Assembly (NCBI GenBank): GCA_012861695.1
Contig: JAAOOA010000090.1
Span: 621,001-685,000 of the forward strand
Direction of reading: 5' to 3'
Origin: Trematomus loennbergii
Taxonomy: Eukaryota > Chordata > Actinopteri > Perciformes > Nototheniidae
Length of the DNA: 64,000 nucleotides
Below, piece after piece: positions 13,587 through 26,525 of the stretch (position 1 is the first letter of the stretch; every line of letters begins with the position of its first letter). The translations under genes and the position numbers were made by a program. Under the pieces are notes generated by a model. It made no database searches, was not told where the DNA came from, and was given only the letters and a program-made list of their open reading frames with translations.

Positions 13587-13925
13587 TTATGCTTGATGTG
13601 TGGCTATCCAATGGTGCCATGGTCGCATGCGAGCTTAAACGTTATCTCCAAAAGTAACACCTTCCGTCACTTCAAAACAAGAACACGGACTATTGTGTTT
13701 GCCTGAGTAAACAAACTGAGACACTTGTGACTTTTAAGAGAAAAACCACAAAGGTGTCGTAGAGAGATCTCAGATCAGCTGCTTAGGAAGTGAACTTGTC
13801 CCAAATAGAGACACTTGTCATTAAACTGTCATTATGTACGCTGTATTAGGGTCACAATGTGTCATTTTGTTAGGTTGTTGGTGTGCTGCAGGATTATTGG
13901 AATGTAAAAAATGTACCAGGGCTCA

Positions 13926-14243
<318 letters not shown>

Positions 14244-14254
14244 TCATAAAGTCA

Positions 14255-14406
<152 letters not shown>

Positions 14407-14426
14407 CTAAGAGGACACACAAACAG

Positions 14427-14457
<31 letters not shown>

Positions 14458-14529
14458 GTCAAAACAGAAAGAGTGTAATATCTCTGAAGTGCAACAACAC
14501 TGTCTGTAAATATAAAACTTTGTGCAATA

Positions 14530-14712
14530 CCACTCCTCGTGTGCAATATATGCTCACTTTCTGTGCACAAACTTATCTCGTGCCCTCATTGGTCATGTGC
14601 TCGTTCGTGTGTGTTGGAGGAGGGGCTCTGTAAGGAAGTGGCAGATTTGTTCCGGCTGTGTATTTTCAAATTCTAGCGCACTCGAGCTGGTTTCTCCAAA
14701 ATACCTACCCAG
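14530..14712. mobile_element. Half copy of TTAA-type MITE (piggyBac-like)
   Basis: Matches one half of the family at 16963, 18125, 51843 and 59003: contains CTCATTGGTCATGTGC, TGTTGGAGGAGGGGCTC and the end ctccaaaatacctaccca. The other half is missing. prrc1 intron. Confidence 0.85.
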
Positions 14713-15080
14713 TGACACTAATAAAATAACTTCATTTATAATACTTCATTTAAAGTGTTAAGGCCTACATTAGAGAACGAAGAACCTAGCAGAAGTGTGT
14801 GTGTTTGAATAATGGTTGAATAGGTCTTGATAGAAATGGCAATCCCTAATATACATACTGTCCCACTTTCACAGATGAAGTCGGCAACCTTATTTATGTA
14901 TTTATTATAATATCTCTGCAATATGTTGATGCTAATACTTTCAACTTTAATTGGAGTAACATTTTGGTTGCAGTACCTTTACTTGTAACAGCGTATTCCT
15001 ACACTCTGCTTTTTTTTATAATGTTTCTGAAGAGGGCATTGATGTTGTGTCACGACCACATTCGATCATGGAGGTCTTAC

Positions 15081-15222
15081 CCTGAAGAAGCCCCAGATTC
15101 CCCCCCCAGCGTTGGCCTGGCTCGGCGCTCTGGGGTCCTCCTGCTCCTCGGGGAAGGTGATGGGAGATCCGTCGACTCCCCCCATCATCAGGGCTGCTGG
15201 ACCATGGGGTTCGGACCCATAC
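15081..15222 (-). CDS. prrc1: prrc1 exon 4
   Basis: Starts GMGPNPMVQQP. After one missing C at 15191-15193 it continues MMGGVDGSPITFPEEQEDPR to GGGIWGFFR. 142 nt where phase requires 143. Both splice sites are consensus. Confidence 0.85.
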
Positions 15223-15230
15223 CTGGAGGA

Positions 15231-15480
15231 TAATGTTATTAGTATGACTTTTGGAAGCACATTTACAGGCTTCATGGAGCCATGCGTCAAGCACAAAACA
15301 TGCTCCAAATATCTGGAACAAACTCCCAGAAACCTGCAGGTCCAATGCAACTCTGACTACTTTTAAATCCAGGCTGAAGACTTTTATTTTTACCGCTTAA
15401 CTATACATATCTCACACTGCACTGTAACTTTTATTCATGTATGTTACCTGTGTTATTCTATATTAGCTTGTTTTATGTTT
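15231..15480 (+). mobile_element. LINE ORF2 C-terminus and 3' UTR fragment
   Basis: One frame reads IWNKLPETCRSNATLTTFKS RLKTFIF, the conserved tail of L2/CR1-type LINE ORF2 proteins, followed by an AT-rich UTR. Antisense to prrc1 and starts about 10 bp from an exon acceptor. Confidence 0.75.
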
Positions 15481-15690
15481 AATACCCACACACACACCTA
15501 CATACTGGGTGTCTGGATGGTAATGAAACTACTGAGCTTGCCTTACCTCCACATTCTTCAAATAAGTATTTACTTTATTCACATTGGAAATGGTTGCCTT
15601 CTTTAGAGTTCTCATTCAAGATTAATTATTTATGAAATGGGGTAAATACAATAAGAAAAATTAATAACTTTGACTTGATAATGTGGTTCA

Positions 15691-16200
<510 letters not shown>

Positions 16201-16964
16201 TTATGTTAAATCACAATCGTTTTATTATAATCAAGTAGGTTAACACACAAAGGAATTATTTACACACAATATAATGATGTGAGAAACGGACGATTACTAT
16301 AGTATACTATATTCAAAGTGGAGAGCTGTGCAGGTGTGAAAAGAGACCTGTTTTTCTCCAATCAAATGCAATAATGTATATAATACATTATTTTATACAT
16401 ATTATATATATTTATATAGTCTTAAAGTTACACCTTAGTGAAACCATAACGCTGATGTGGCCCGTGATGAAATTGAGTTTGACGCTGATATGAAGGATCT
16501 TTGATTTCTCATTCTATCGTCATTACATCAAGACTTTTGATTCATACATTTTATTTCTAACAAGAAATAAATAATTACAAACAAAATAAATGTTGCAGTG
16601 CATAGTCATGTAAGAGAAATCAAAACAAAAACACAACAACACAACAGCAAAACAGCACATTAGTGTTCAGCATAAAGAAGTATAACTTATTTAATCTCAC
16701 CCCCTTGTCCCTAAATGATTTATTTATCATCTATAATCTGCAATAATTATCATTATTATTGTTTATTATTGTTATTATTATTATTAATCTGCTTTACCTG
16801 TTGATTGAGATATATACATATACACATATGTACATACACATATATACATATATGCACATATACAATACACACCTACATACTCACACATATACACAGTCAA
16901 ACACCTTCCCCATCCCTGTACCTCGAGAAAATAATTTCTCTGTATTTCCTCTTGAACTGGTGAA

Positions 16965-17341
16965 AGGTGGGTAGGTACATTGAGAAACCGGCTCGAGATA
17001 CACTTTTTGTTATATTCCATGGAATGCTCTTAACATCCCGATAGCAATGAATATCTGAAGTGCTTTGACAAAAAATCCATAAAAAAAGTCATCTGTGGAA
17101 GCCGTAGTACTGTAAAAAGCACGACCAATCATTTTAGCCGGCCCGGCTAAAATAACTGGATGGCCTACCTGCCTGTCAGCCTTCCATCTGTGCACAAACT
17201 TATCTTGTGCCCTCATTGGTCATGTGCGCGTTCGTGTGTGTTGGAGGAGGGGCTCTGTAAGGAAGTGGCAGATTTTTCCGGTTGTGTATTTTCAAATTCT
17301 AGCGATCTCGAGCCGGTTTCTCAAAATTACCTACCCTACCT
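16965..17341. mobile_element. TTAA-type MITE, copy a
   Basis: Inverted ends AGGTGGGTAGGTA...TACCTACCCTACCT, sub-terminal GAGAAACCGGCTCGAGAT on both sides. Right flank TTAA, left flank decayed to TGAA. No coding capacity. prrc1 intron 2. Confidence 0.85.
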
Positions 17342-17507
17342 TTAATGTCTGGACATCGCTTTAGCTCCACATTCACACTGAATTCACATTCACTTTCTTC
17401 TGATAAGAGAACTTTTAATAGGAGGCGAGTTCAGGGAGCAGTGCTGAGAAATACGAGAACATCAGGTTTGCTCGTCGTATAGCATCAGTTGATAGATAAT
17501 GTCTTAC

Positions 17508-17603
17508 CGACGGACATCGGGGGGCGCTGGCAGAGGCAGGATCATTGAGCGGAGGAGTGGGGCTGGCAGGAGGCGTCGTCTCGATCCCACTTTCTTCCAT
17601 CAT
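17508..17603 (-). CDS. prrc1: prrc1 exon 2 (start codon)
   Basis: ATG at 17603-17601, the first of two adjacent ATGs, matching the MMEESGIETTPP start of vertebrate PRRC1. 32 codons, donor GTAAGA. The exon extends to 17619 as 5' UTR with acceptor CTCAG. Confidence 0.9.
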
Positions 17604-17651
17604 CTTCTCTGCTTTATACCTGAGAGAAAACAGCAGGTGAATCAGGGGTGT

Positions 17652-18010
17652 TTCAAGTTTCAAGGCTTCATTGTCAGGTGCACATTAGCTACAGTTTAGA
17701 TATATCAATGAACAACTTAGGTCACAGGCTCCTCCAACAGAGCAACGAGAATATATATAGGACAAATAAAACAGATACAATAGTGCTAGAGATTGTTTGT
17801 GTTCATCTTGTTGTTCAGCTGACTCAATGTTAATGCCTGCATACTAACACTGAGGATTCAACTACTTTATTTCACCTTTACGTGTTTTGCATTATTTATT
17901 TTCTTTGTGTCTTAGATATATTGTATGTTGTGTTGTTGGAGGAGCCTGGTACATTATTTCAAGCTGTAGCTTTTGTGCATATGACAATAAATCCTAGTTC
18001 AATGAAATTA
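17652..18010. mobile_element. Two LINE-tail-like pieces in prrc1 intron 1
   Basis: 17652-17760 (caaggcttcattgtcaggtg ... ctcctccaacagagcaac) and 17880-18005 (tgttggaggagcctg ... catatgacaataaatcct) are inverted relatives of a tail also seen at 23540-23630 and 34575-34690. Family not assigned. Confidence 0.5.
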
Positions 18011-18090
18011 TCCCATGTTAAACTTCGGTGGTCGTAGTTGAATGTAGTTTTCATCACCATGATAACATAACACCCAGCTCTCTCTGCTTC

Positions 18091-18951
18091 AGATACTAAG
18101 TACATTTACTCAAGTACTACTTAAAGGTGGGGTAGGTATTTTGGAGAAACCGGCTCGAGATCGCTAGAATTTGAAAATACACAGCCGGAAAAAATCTCCC
18201 ACTTCCTCAGAGCCCCTCCTCCAACACACACGAACGCGCACATGACCAATGAGGGCACGAGATAAGTTTGTGCACAGATGGAAGGCTGACAGGCAGGTAG
18301 GCCATCCAGTTACTTTAGCCGGGCCGGCTCAAATGATTGGTCTTCCACAGATTAAATGTTTTTTATGGATTTATTGTCAAAGCACTTAAGATATTCATTG
18401 CTATCGGGATGTTAAGAGCATTCCATGGAATATAACAAAGTGTATCTCGAGCCGGTTTCTCAAACTTACCTACCCCACCTTTAAGTACAATGTTGAGGTA
18501 CTTGTACTTCTACTCCACTACAGTTCAGAGGTAAATGGTTTACTTTTACTCCACTACATGTATTTAATACCTTTAGTTACTTTACAGATGTGGATGAATG
18601 ATGTGAAATATAATCAACTCTTAAATCAGACTTTAGTTCCACCTGGAGTAAATTCACAAGCTACCCTGCAGTATACAAAGTCATTCAAACTAGCTGCACC
18701 TTTACCAGCTTTGAGAACACTTTCATGATCAATCATTATAAAACATATCATATATATTATTCTGAAATGGACCAATCTGCACAATAACTACTTTTACTGT
18801 CGCTACTTTAACTATATTTTGATGAGAATACTTTTGTACTTTTACTTGAGGAACATTTTGAATGCAGGACTTTTACTGTAACAGAGTATTCCTACACTCT
18901 GGTACTTCTACTTTTACTCAAGTACAAGATCTGAGTACTTCTCCCACCTCT
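18091..18951. mobile_element. Tol2-like hAT non-autonomous element, interrupted by a TTAA MITE
   Basis: Repeated 'acttttactcaagta' and 'tacttctactccactac' text and the end CTTCTCCCACCTCTG resemble termini of Tol2-type hAT elements. A TTAA MITE sits inside at 18121-18484. A truncated relative is at 32941-33084. Confidence 0.75.
18125..18480. mobile_element. TTAA-type MITE, copy b
   Basis: Perfect TTAA at 18121-18124 and 18481-18484. Ends AGGTGGGGTAGGTA / TACCTACCCCACCT. TTAA duplication and short TIRs are the piggyBac signature. Nested in a Tol2-like element. Confidence 0.9.
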
Positions 18952-19204
18952 GGTTTCAAGTACAGGGTTAATGCAACATTATGATATGAGCAGTCTTATC
19001 TAATGATGGTGATATATGTGCCATAAATGACAGGAACATGGTTGAACTGAATTCAGTGTTAGCTTCCTGCAACAGAAATGTTCCACGTGTACAAACACAA
19101 CTCAGATCTGCATGTAGAAAAATATAGAAACACGTGGCATTTGAACAGGAATTAGTAAATATGTGTCGTTTTTATCTTACAGACAAGCAATTAGACCCAC
19201 TCAC

Positions 19205-19310
19205 CTGCTAGCTGGAATAGCTCAACACAACACCTATGAACAACCCAGCGACCCTCTTTGATGACGTCATGTGTTGCCACGTCTGCTTGACCGTAACTCC
19301 TCCCACTACC
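19205..19310 (-). other. prrc1: prrc1 probable untranslated exon 1
   Basis: The donor GCAG|GTGAGTGG at 19205/19204 is a near-perfect 5' splice site and pairs with the acceptor at 17620. The 5' limit is inferred from the promoter motifs upstream. No ATG-initiated conserved coding is seen. Confidence 0.55.
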
Positions 19311-19350
19311 GCGAGCGCCCGGACCACAATGAAATCACGTGACCATGCAA
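19255..19350 (-). promoter_or_regulatory. prrc1: prrc1 promoter candidate (CRE and CLEAR-type E-box)
   Basis: A palindromic CRE TGACGTCA at 19262-19269 and a palindromic TCACGTGA at 19335-19342 flank a locally GC-rich stretch next to the untranslated exon. The second motif is the core recognised by MiT/TFE and USF factors. Use in vivo is inferred. Confidence 0.5.
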
Positions 19351-20119
19351 GAAACATTCACAATGCTATTTACTTTGTATTATATCTGCTTTGAATAGTT
19401 TTAAAACATTATTTACCACCTCAGATACTGGGCCATAAGACTGCTAAACTCCTCAGCTTGCACTAGTTTTATTTTGTTGTTTTTATTTATTTGTTTTTGT
19501 CTTGTATATATTTATATTGCATTGTTGAGAAACATGTGACCTAAGAAGTACTCACTCAGATCTTGTACTTGAGTAAAAGTATAGAAGCAACAGAGAGTAG
19601 GAATACACATTTGGTGTTTTTACAGTGAGTTTTATATTCAGTTCAGAAATGTGAAGACAGCAGTTAGGCTATATTTTTTATTTATCAGGTGTATTTATAC
19701 AAAGGAAATATAGATGTATCCGTCCCATTCTTTTAAGAAAACCTGATTTCCAACAAGCATTGAAAGGAAGTCACATAATATTCTCAAATAAAAGTCTGCA
19801 CAAAACAAAAAAGTCATTTGAAAAACGGACATGACCATAATGAATGATTACTTTAAGACAGTCAGCCAACAAACACTGAGGGGTAAGGAGGAATAACTGG
19901 TCCTCTAAAAGCTCACAGTGCAATGTTGCTTCCACAGCTATACATATATCAGGTGTTTAACAACAATACATATAGTGTTGAAACTGTAAATACATAACAC
20001 AGAGGCATAATGGGCTCAAATGTCACGGCGTGAAAGGGAAAAGCCACTCCCATATGTGACATCATCTGACACAATGTGAAAAGTGTTTTTTTTTACATAA
20101 TGCCCCACGTTGTATCTAA

Positions 20120-20606
20120 AGGAATGCCCTTTGTTTTGTCTAGAAAGTGCTATTCAATCTCTAAAACACAGGTCCTGGTCCAGGGTCTTCTCATCTCACG
20201 CTTTACTGCAACTCCCTCCTGGCTGGTCTACCTGCAAATGCCATCCGACCTCTACAGTTCATTCAAAATGCAGCTGGTCTTCAAGCCCTCCAAGTTCTCC
20301 CACATTACACCTCACCTTCGCTCCTTTCACTGGCTGCCAGAATACGCTTCAAGACACGTGTACTGGTCTACCAAGCTGTAAAGGGATCTGGTCCATCCTA
20401 CATCCAAGACATGGTCAAAACATACACTACAGCCGTTCCTTCGCTCTGCATCAGCAAATCGGCGAAGTGGAACCAGGTACACCCCAAAAAAGACACACCC
20501 TTTTGCCTGTCTCCCAAATGGTGGAAGGAGCTTCTCACTGATTTCAGGACAGCAGAGAGTCTACATATCGTCCGTCTCAAACTGAAGACCTACCTACGTT
20601 TCGTTT
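20120..20606 (+). mobile_element. L2-like LINE reverse-transcriptase C-terminal fragment
   Basis: Frame-shifted translation shows SHALLQLPPGWSTCK-type text, then FSHITPHLRSFHWLPE and GSGPSYIQDMVKTYT-like segments typical of fish L2/Rex LINE ORF2 ends. Multiple breaks; a dead 5'-truncated copy between slc27a6 and prrc1. Confidence 0.8.
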
Positions 20607-21049
20607 AATTTAATGTAATCCTATTCGCAAAACCTCATTTCCATAAAATGGCCGTTAAATTCAGTTTCAAAATGCACAATGAAGGCAGTGCTCACGTCTA
20701 GTAACCAACTAGTGATACAGAAAAGAAGAGAAAGTAAGAGTAAAAGTAAGTAAAAAATAACAGGCGGGAATGTCATGAATAGTGGAGTTTAGGTGTAAAT
20801 GGCACTCAACTTATCAAGATGTAAACGTTGAGTAAGTGTGTGGTTTGAATCAAGTGTAAAAACTTAGAACAGTAGCACTTGAAATGTTGAGGTAAATAAA
20901 GATCTGTCTGGTTCACAGTGAGTAAGTAACTAATCTTTCAAATATGAATAACAGCTCTGTCTGTGGGACTGATTATAACCACATTTCACGTACAGACAAA
21001 GGCAAACATGGCAACAACCTGGATTATAACTTCTAACGTCCTATAGTGT

Positions 21050-21226
21050 TCATACTTTGATCTTCCCATTCACAATGTCCTGATACAGAGACACAGTCAG
21101 GAGGGTGTAATCTTTCTGAGAAACGTCTAAGAAGTACAGCAGATCGTGGGTGACGTCCGGATCGAAGCCCTCCGTGACCAGCTTCACCTTCTGCTGCTTG
21201 AACGTCTCCGTCACATCCAAGGACGT
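21050..21226 (-). CDS. slc27a6: slc27a6 exon 10 (stop)
   Basis: 177 nt encoding TSLDVTETFKQQKVKLVTEG to YQDIVNGKIKV, stop TGA 21052-21050. The end matches the family's LYDQIM.GEIKL-like terminus. Confidence 0.93.
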   Translation of the reverse strand, partial: TSLDVTETFKQQKVKLVTEGFDPDVTHDLLYFLDVSQKDYTLLTVSLYQDIVNGKIKV

Positions 21227-21401
21227 CTGAAGAAAATGTCCATATAGCACATCACAATCACATAACATAAATGAGGGGAAACATCCATAATCCCAACATG
21301 TAACACACACGCCATATCAAACACAGACTAGTGTGTGCAATTAACGATATTACTTTACATTTAAAATACACAAAATGAGGTAATGAATACGCGTGACCTA
21401 C

Positions 21402-21532
21402 CTGTATTCTGAGAAACCTCGGCCAGGCATAGGCAGGAAGAGTTTTTACTAAATGGTCGTAGAGTTCTGATCCATTTAATTTGTGATCCTGTTGCAAGAC
21501 GATAGCAGCCATACCTGCCCGACCTTCATTTC
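21402..21532 (-). CDS. slc27a6: slc27a6 exon 9
   Basis: 131 nt encoding NEGRAGMAAIVLQQDHKLNG to LPAYAWPRFLRIQ. Intact; donor GTAGGT. Confidence 0.93.
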
Positions 21533-21712
21533 CTGCAACACACATTGGAAAAGTCTCTTATTATAATGTTACATCGAAAAAACTGTACTCAATTAACAAG
21601 AGCAAACTTTAGTTTATTACAAAGTCCTCACCACCTTCAAACAAACGTACAAAAACTCTTCAAACTGGCTCTTAATGTGTGATCGTTGTTTTATTGCTCG
21701 ATTTGAATGCGA

Positions 21713-21990
21713 CTGTGGCTGCGAGGGAGTGCGGTCGTCTTTCAACCAGAAGGTTGTGGGTTCGATCCCAGCCCGTGCAGCCAACATGTCGATGTATCCT
21801 TGGGCAAGATACTTAACCCTGAGTTGCTCCCGATGGCATGGCCAACGTGATGTGTGTGAATGTTAGTCCTAGAGTAAGGTACACTGCTCTGTATGAATAT
21901 GGGTGTGAATGACATGTAGTATGTAAAGCGCTTTGAGGGGTCGTAAAGACTGGATAAAGCGCTATATAAGTACAGTCCATTTACTTTTAC
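21713..21990 (+). mobile_element. tRNA-derived SINE
   Basis: tRNA-like head with B-box GGTTCGATCC at 21759-21768, middle block CCTTGGGCAAGATACTTAAC, and tail GCGCTATATAAGTACAGTCC shared with L2-type LINEs of teleosts. slc27a6 intron 9. Confidence 0.88.
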
Positions 21991-22583
21991 TATATGTATG
22001 TCCTTTTTTACTACCTCTGTAAAGCGACTTTGAGCACCTGTAAAAGCGCTTACAAATACATTTATTATTATTATTAAAGTGGAAGTTCTGGTTGCCCCTA
22101 AAGTGGAGGTTATACTTTTGATGATGTCTTATTAAATGTTTCTCAAGATAGCAACAGTGGTCTCCTTGCTACAGGCTTATGTTAATGTAATTTTAATTTC
22201 ATCAACTTTGATTATGAGAAACCAGGATTGTTTAACTGCTTGGTATGGGGAGTGGTTTTATTTAGTGCAATACCAATAAGCCTTAGCTGGCACTGCTATC
22301 GAGGAAAAGTCAGTCAGTCAGTCAACTAAACTGGCAGAGCTGCATCAAAAATATTTGGTGGTTGTTGAACCTATTCCTTAAATCTGAAGACATCTAGTCT
22401 GGAGTTTTTGTGTTGGGAAGTTATAGCAAAATATCCGATTCAACCCGGTCATGGTCTCACTGGGAGCTGCCTCTTGTGTTGGCTGTGGTTATAACAGTGT
22501 GGGAATACATGGTTTGCTAATGAATCTGATTGTTATATCTGTATATTATGCAGAAGTTATAACCAGTAAACACTTCCACACAC

Positions 22584-22681
22584 CTGGTATGGTGACTCCG
22601 TAGATGTTGGCCTCCTGGATGAAGTCGAGCAGACCCACAGCCTCTGAAACCTCAGTGGTGGAAACATTCTCTCCTTTCCAC
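22584..22681 (-). CDS. slc27a6: slc27a6 exon 8
   Basis: 98 nt encoding [20 protein letters not shown] to NIYGVTIP. The GENVSTTEV motif is a FATP/VLACS signature. Intact. Confidence 0.93.
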
Positions 22682-22793
22682 CTGCAGGACAAGAGAGTAG
22701 CTCCAGTTAAACCTGCAATGACTGTTTGTGGCCACTTGAGGGCAGAAGAACAAGCTGTGTGAACAGAACAATGTGAGTCGCTTATTTACAATG

Positions 22794-23360
22794 CCTTGGT
22801 GTCAAAACGTTTTTCACCAAGGGCCACATACAGAAAAATATTCGAAGGGCCGGGCCGCTCAATAGTGGTGAGGAATACTGCCTATATGTTAAGTTTTAAG
22901 TCAGCAAAATCAATCCAAAGTAGGTCAATTATGCTTGAATCTGCTTTAAGAAAATAAACAGCCTAAATCACAGCTCTCCAGAGGGTTTCATTTAATTTGT
23001 TAGCAGCTCATTCCTTACAACAGGAGCCCCAGATTGATTATCATAAGAGGAAATAGGAAGGGTACATTTTCAAGTTTGTTATGTATATAAGTTATTGGGC
23101 TTTTTTCTTATCGACTTAGATTTTATTAGAACATATTTTCAAATGTAGTTGACTGAATTTATTGTAAATTGGGCTTATTAACACATGAACACTACTGTGT
23201 ATATGTATATGTTTACAGATATATTTAATAAATACAATACAAGAAAAGCTCAAGTTTAATTTGTGGGCCATATTTCATTATACTTTTTGAATTAGCTGAG
23301 GCCGATTCAAAATGTCCCGCGGGCCGCATTTGGCCCCGGGCCGTAGTTTGGACACCCCTG
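22794..23360. mobile_element. hAT-like MITE with CAGGGGTGTCCAAACT-type ends
   Basis: Diverged left end (cttggtgtcaaaacg, then agggccacatacagaaa), clean right end tagtttggacacccctg. Same family as 29464-29944. slc27a6 intron 7. Confidence 0.8.
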
Positions 23361-23636
23361 CCTTAGAAGATATTTTGCAGTGGCTTTTGAAATTTTTCTC
23401 CACAAAATTGCCAAATGAAACACAAATCCATCAGCAGCACATTTTCAACGATGCAGAAAGAACATCCATACACATTCATTTGATGCATCTTGCAACTTAT
23501 GTATCGATATATCATATTCCATTTACTTGTATATAGACTCTTCTTGCACTAGTTTTTCATTGCCATATCTACACTGTAGCTACTGTGCACATGACAATGA
23601 AGCCTTGAATTGAATTGAATTGAATGTAAACGGTAC

Positions 23637-23831
23637 CTGAAGGTGTCTCCAATGCGGTCCCTGAAGTACAGGAAGTCCTGGTCGTCGTGCAGCAGGAGGT
23701 CTCCGGTGTGAAGAAGACGTCGCCATCTTTAAAGACGCCTCTGAGCAGCTTCTTCTCCGACTGCACTGGCTCCCTGCGTACCCCAGGAACTGATTCATGC
23801 TGAGAGCGGAGCCACCAGGATCCCTGCCTCC
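23637..23831 (-). CDS. slc27a6: slc27a6 exon 7 (frame-broken; acceptor next to MITE)
   Basis: Encodes MNQFLGYAG, EPVQSEKKLLRGVFKDGDVF and TGDLLLHDDQDFLYFRDRIG. The frame is lost at GGG 23772-23774 and again near 23709. If the acceptor before 23831 is used, two further shifts are needed upstream; an acceptor three AGs in (exon from about 23826) avoids them. 195 nt against about 199 expected. The Tol2-like element at 23834 abuts the acceptor. Confidence 0.8.
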
Positions 23832-23833
23832 CT

Positions 23834-25281
23834 GTGAGAGGGTAGAAGTACACACATCCTTTACTCAAGTAGAAGTACAGATACTCGTGTTTAAAAATAC
23901 TCTGGTAAAAGTAGAAGTACTGACTAAACTTCTTTACTCAAGTAAAAGTAAAGAGGGCTTTGAAATGTACTTCAGTAAAAAGTACCCATAACTAGCAGCT
24001 GTTTTAAAGAGTACCTGACCTCCCTTTATATTAATAGAACAATAATGTCATTGTTAGCTAATGAATGTTTCCATGCTGAACAACGGCAACATGACAACGT
24101 TTTCATTGGTCCCTCTTCTTTAGAGAAGACCAGGAAATGATGGATACACGGATCGTGTTCAAATCAATAGGCACGCAATGACTCTAAATAATAATGATCA
24201 CGCCACCAAACACACATTCAAACTAAAGGAACCAGCCTGTTTGGGAAATGTAAGAAGTAGAAAGTACAGGTATTTGTGTTCAACATGTAAGAAGTAGAAA
24301 GTACAGGTATTTGTGTTCAACATGTAAGAAGTAGAAAGTACAGGTATTTGTGTTCAACATGTAAGAAGTAGAAAGTACAGGTATTTGTGTTCAAATGTAA
24401 GAAGTAGAAAGTACAGGTATTTGTGTTCAACATGTAAGAAGTAGAAAGTACAGGTATTTGTGTTCAACATGTAAGAAGTAGAAAGTACAGGTATTTGTGT
24501 TCAACATGTAAGAAGTAGAAAGTACAGGTATTTGTGTTCAACATGTAAGAAGTAGAAAGTACAGGTATTTGTGTTCAACATGTAAGAAGTAGAAAGTACA
24601 GGTATTTGTGTTCAACATGTAAGAAGTAGAAAGTACAGGTATTTGTGTTCAAATGTAAGAAGTAGAAAGTACAGGTATTTGTGTTCAAATGTAAGAAGTA
24701 GAAAGTACAGGTATTTGTGTTCAAATGTAAGAAGTAGAAAGTACAGGTATTTGTGTTCAAATGTAAGAAGTAGAAAGTACAGGTATTTGTGTTCAAATGT
24801 AAGAAGTAGAAAGTACAGGTATTTGTGTTCAACATGTAAGAAGTAGAAAGTACAGGTATTTGTGTTCAACATGTAAGAAGTAGAAAGTACAGGTATTTGT
24901 GTTCAACATGTAAGAAGTAGAAAGTACAGGTATTTGTGTTCAAATGTAAGAAGTAGAAAGTACAGGTATTTGTGTTCAACATGTAAGAAGTAGAAAGTAC
25001 AGGTATTTGTGTTCAAATGTAAGAAGTAGAAAGTACAGGTATTTGTGTTCAACATGTAAGAAGTAGAAAGTACAGGTATTTGTGTTCAAATGTAAGAAGT
25101 AGAAAGTACAGGTATTTGTGTTCAAATGTAAGAAGTAGAAAGTACAGGTATTTGTGTTCAAAATGTAAGAAGTCAAAGTAAAAGTCGTCAGAAAAATAAG
25201 TAGTGGAGTAAAGTACTGATACCAGAAAAATGTACTTAAGTACAGTAACAAAGTATTTGTACTCCACTACTCCCACCTCTG
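23834..25281. mobile_element. Tol2-like hAT MITE with internal VNTR, copy 1
   Basis: Left end gtagaagtacacacatcc, right end ctactcccacctctg. The interior contains GGTCCCTCTTCTTTAGAGAA and CACGGATCGTGTTCAAATCA, shared with copies at 51697, 53894, 57565 and 60424. The centre is a 36/37-bp tandem array of about 25 units. Intron 6 of slc27a6. Confidence 0.85.
24244..25170. repeat. 36/37-bp VNTR inside the Tol2-like MITE
   Basis: About 25 near-identical units containing ATGTAAGAAGTAGAAAGTAC then AGGTATTTGTGTTCAA(C). Presence or absence of one C sets 37 or 36 bp. Long open frames here are repeat artefacts. Confidence 0.97.
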
Positions 25282-25572
25282 CTTTTCATACAGCACGTGC
25301 AGCTCAAAGTGCTTTACAAAATGGCGACACATCACAAGATAAAAATAAACAACAAGAAATTCCCCTCAGATCAGATGTTAAGAACTTTACAGATACATGG
25401 TATACAGGTTAAGAGACACAAGGAGGTAAAAGGTATGATCAAATAATGAATGATTTCTCTCCGAAAGATAAGACACAAGACAACTGAATCGATGCGACAA
25501 TATAAAAGGTCACATGATCGTTCAGTGACATACAGCTGTCAGTTTAAAGGACTACATGTTTGATTGTTTTAC

Positions 25573-25663
25573 CTTTCTGTGCTCGTATGCATCTCCCAGC
25601 GGGGGTCCGGACCGCCTCGTAGGACACTGGGTCGTGTCTGAGGAGCTCAAAGGGCATGGACAG
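25573..25663 (-). CDS. slc27a6: slc27a6 exon 6
   Basis: 91 nt encoding LSMPFELLRHDPVSYEAVRT to IRAQK plus one base. Poorly conserved linker; consensus splice sites. Intact. Confidence 0.87.
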
Positions 25664-26525
25664 CTGGAGAGGAAAGAAAGAGATGTGACTTAATGAGATA
25701 CCGTCTGAATAATCAACATTGTTTGATATATATATACAGTCTGCACAGTTGGTATATTGTACATTTTGTCTTATACTATCTATATGGATTATACTGTCCC
25801 ATGCAAGGCTGCCTTTTTTTACATTTTAGATGTTTATCACTCAAATTCCCTATTTTAGTTGTGTACATTTTGCATCTACTTGAGATGAGAACAAGGCCAT
25901 TCACAGCATTTTGAACACAATTGAGTGTGTAGCAAATAGATTTCAATTTATTCAGTATTTAATATATTGATAATGAAGTAAAATTCTGTAACTTTGCAAA
26001 ATAAATGAACCCCAAGTCGGATTATTTTCAGATTCACAGCTCATAGTTTGGTTTTATGGCCCATAAGTGTACGCTCTCATCCACTTTGTTACCAATCAGT
26101 TCCGTCCTTTATAAGTGAAAATGCAGACCCTGTGCTTATTAAGCATTTCCTCTCAAGAGCCATAACCTGCTATAATGTTGCTATAGAAAATTCTACTTTC
26201 AAGCCACGTGAATAACATCTGCTGGTGCATCATAATTAGGTCACCCGGGCAAGCAATAACATGGGCCTCCTTCTTACAAACTGAGATAAAACAAAACTAA
26301 TCTAATTACATTTCTACTAAAGGGGAAAATGACATTTAAAAAAGGGTATTTTTGCCATACCTCCTCAGTTAATTGGTCTCTTTCTGATTTAAAAATGGGG
26401 ATAAGGTGTTTCCAATACCTCAAATCAGCTATTTAAAAAGGGTCGCTTCACCACAAACACAACATATAAAGCAGGTCAGTGTGATAGGGTCCAGAGGAAA
26501 CATTTCTACCGCTGTTGTTCCTGAC

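Noticed and set aside
24575..25251. Long open frames of NTNTCTFYFLHL repeats on both strands
   Set aside because: Direct product of a 36/37-bp VNTR inside a MITE.
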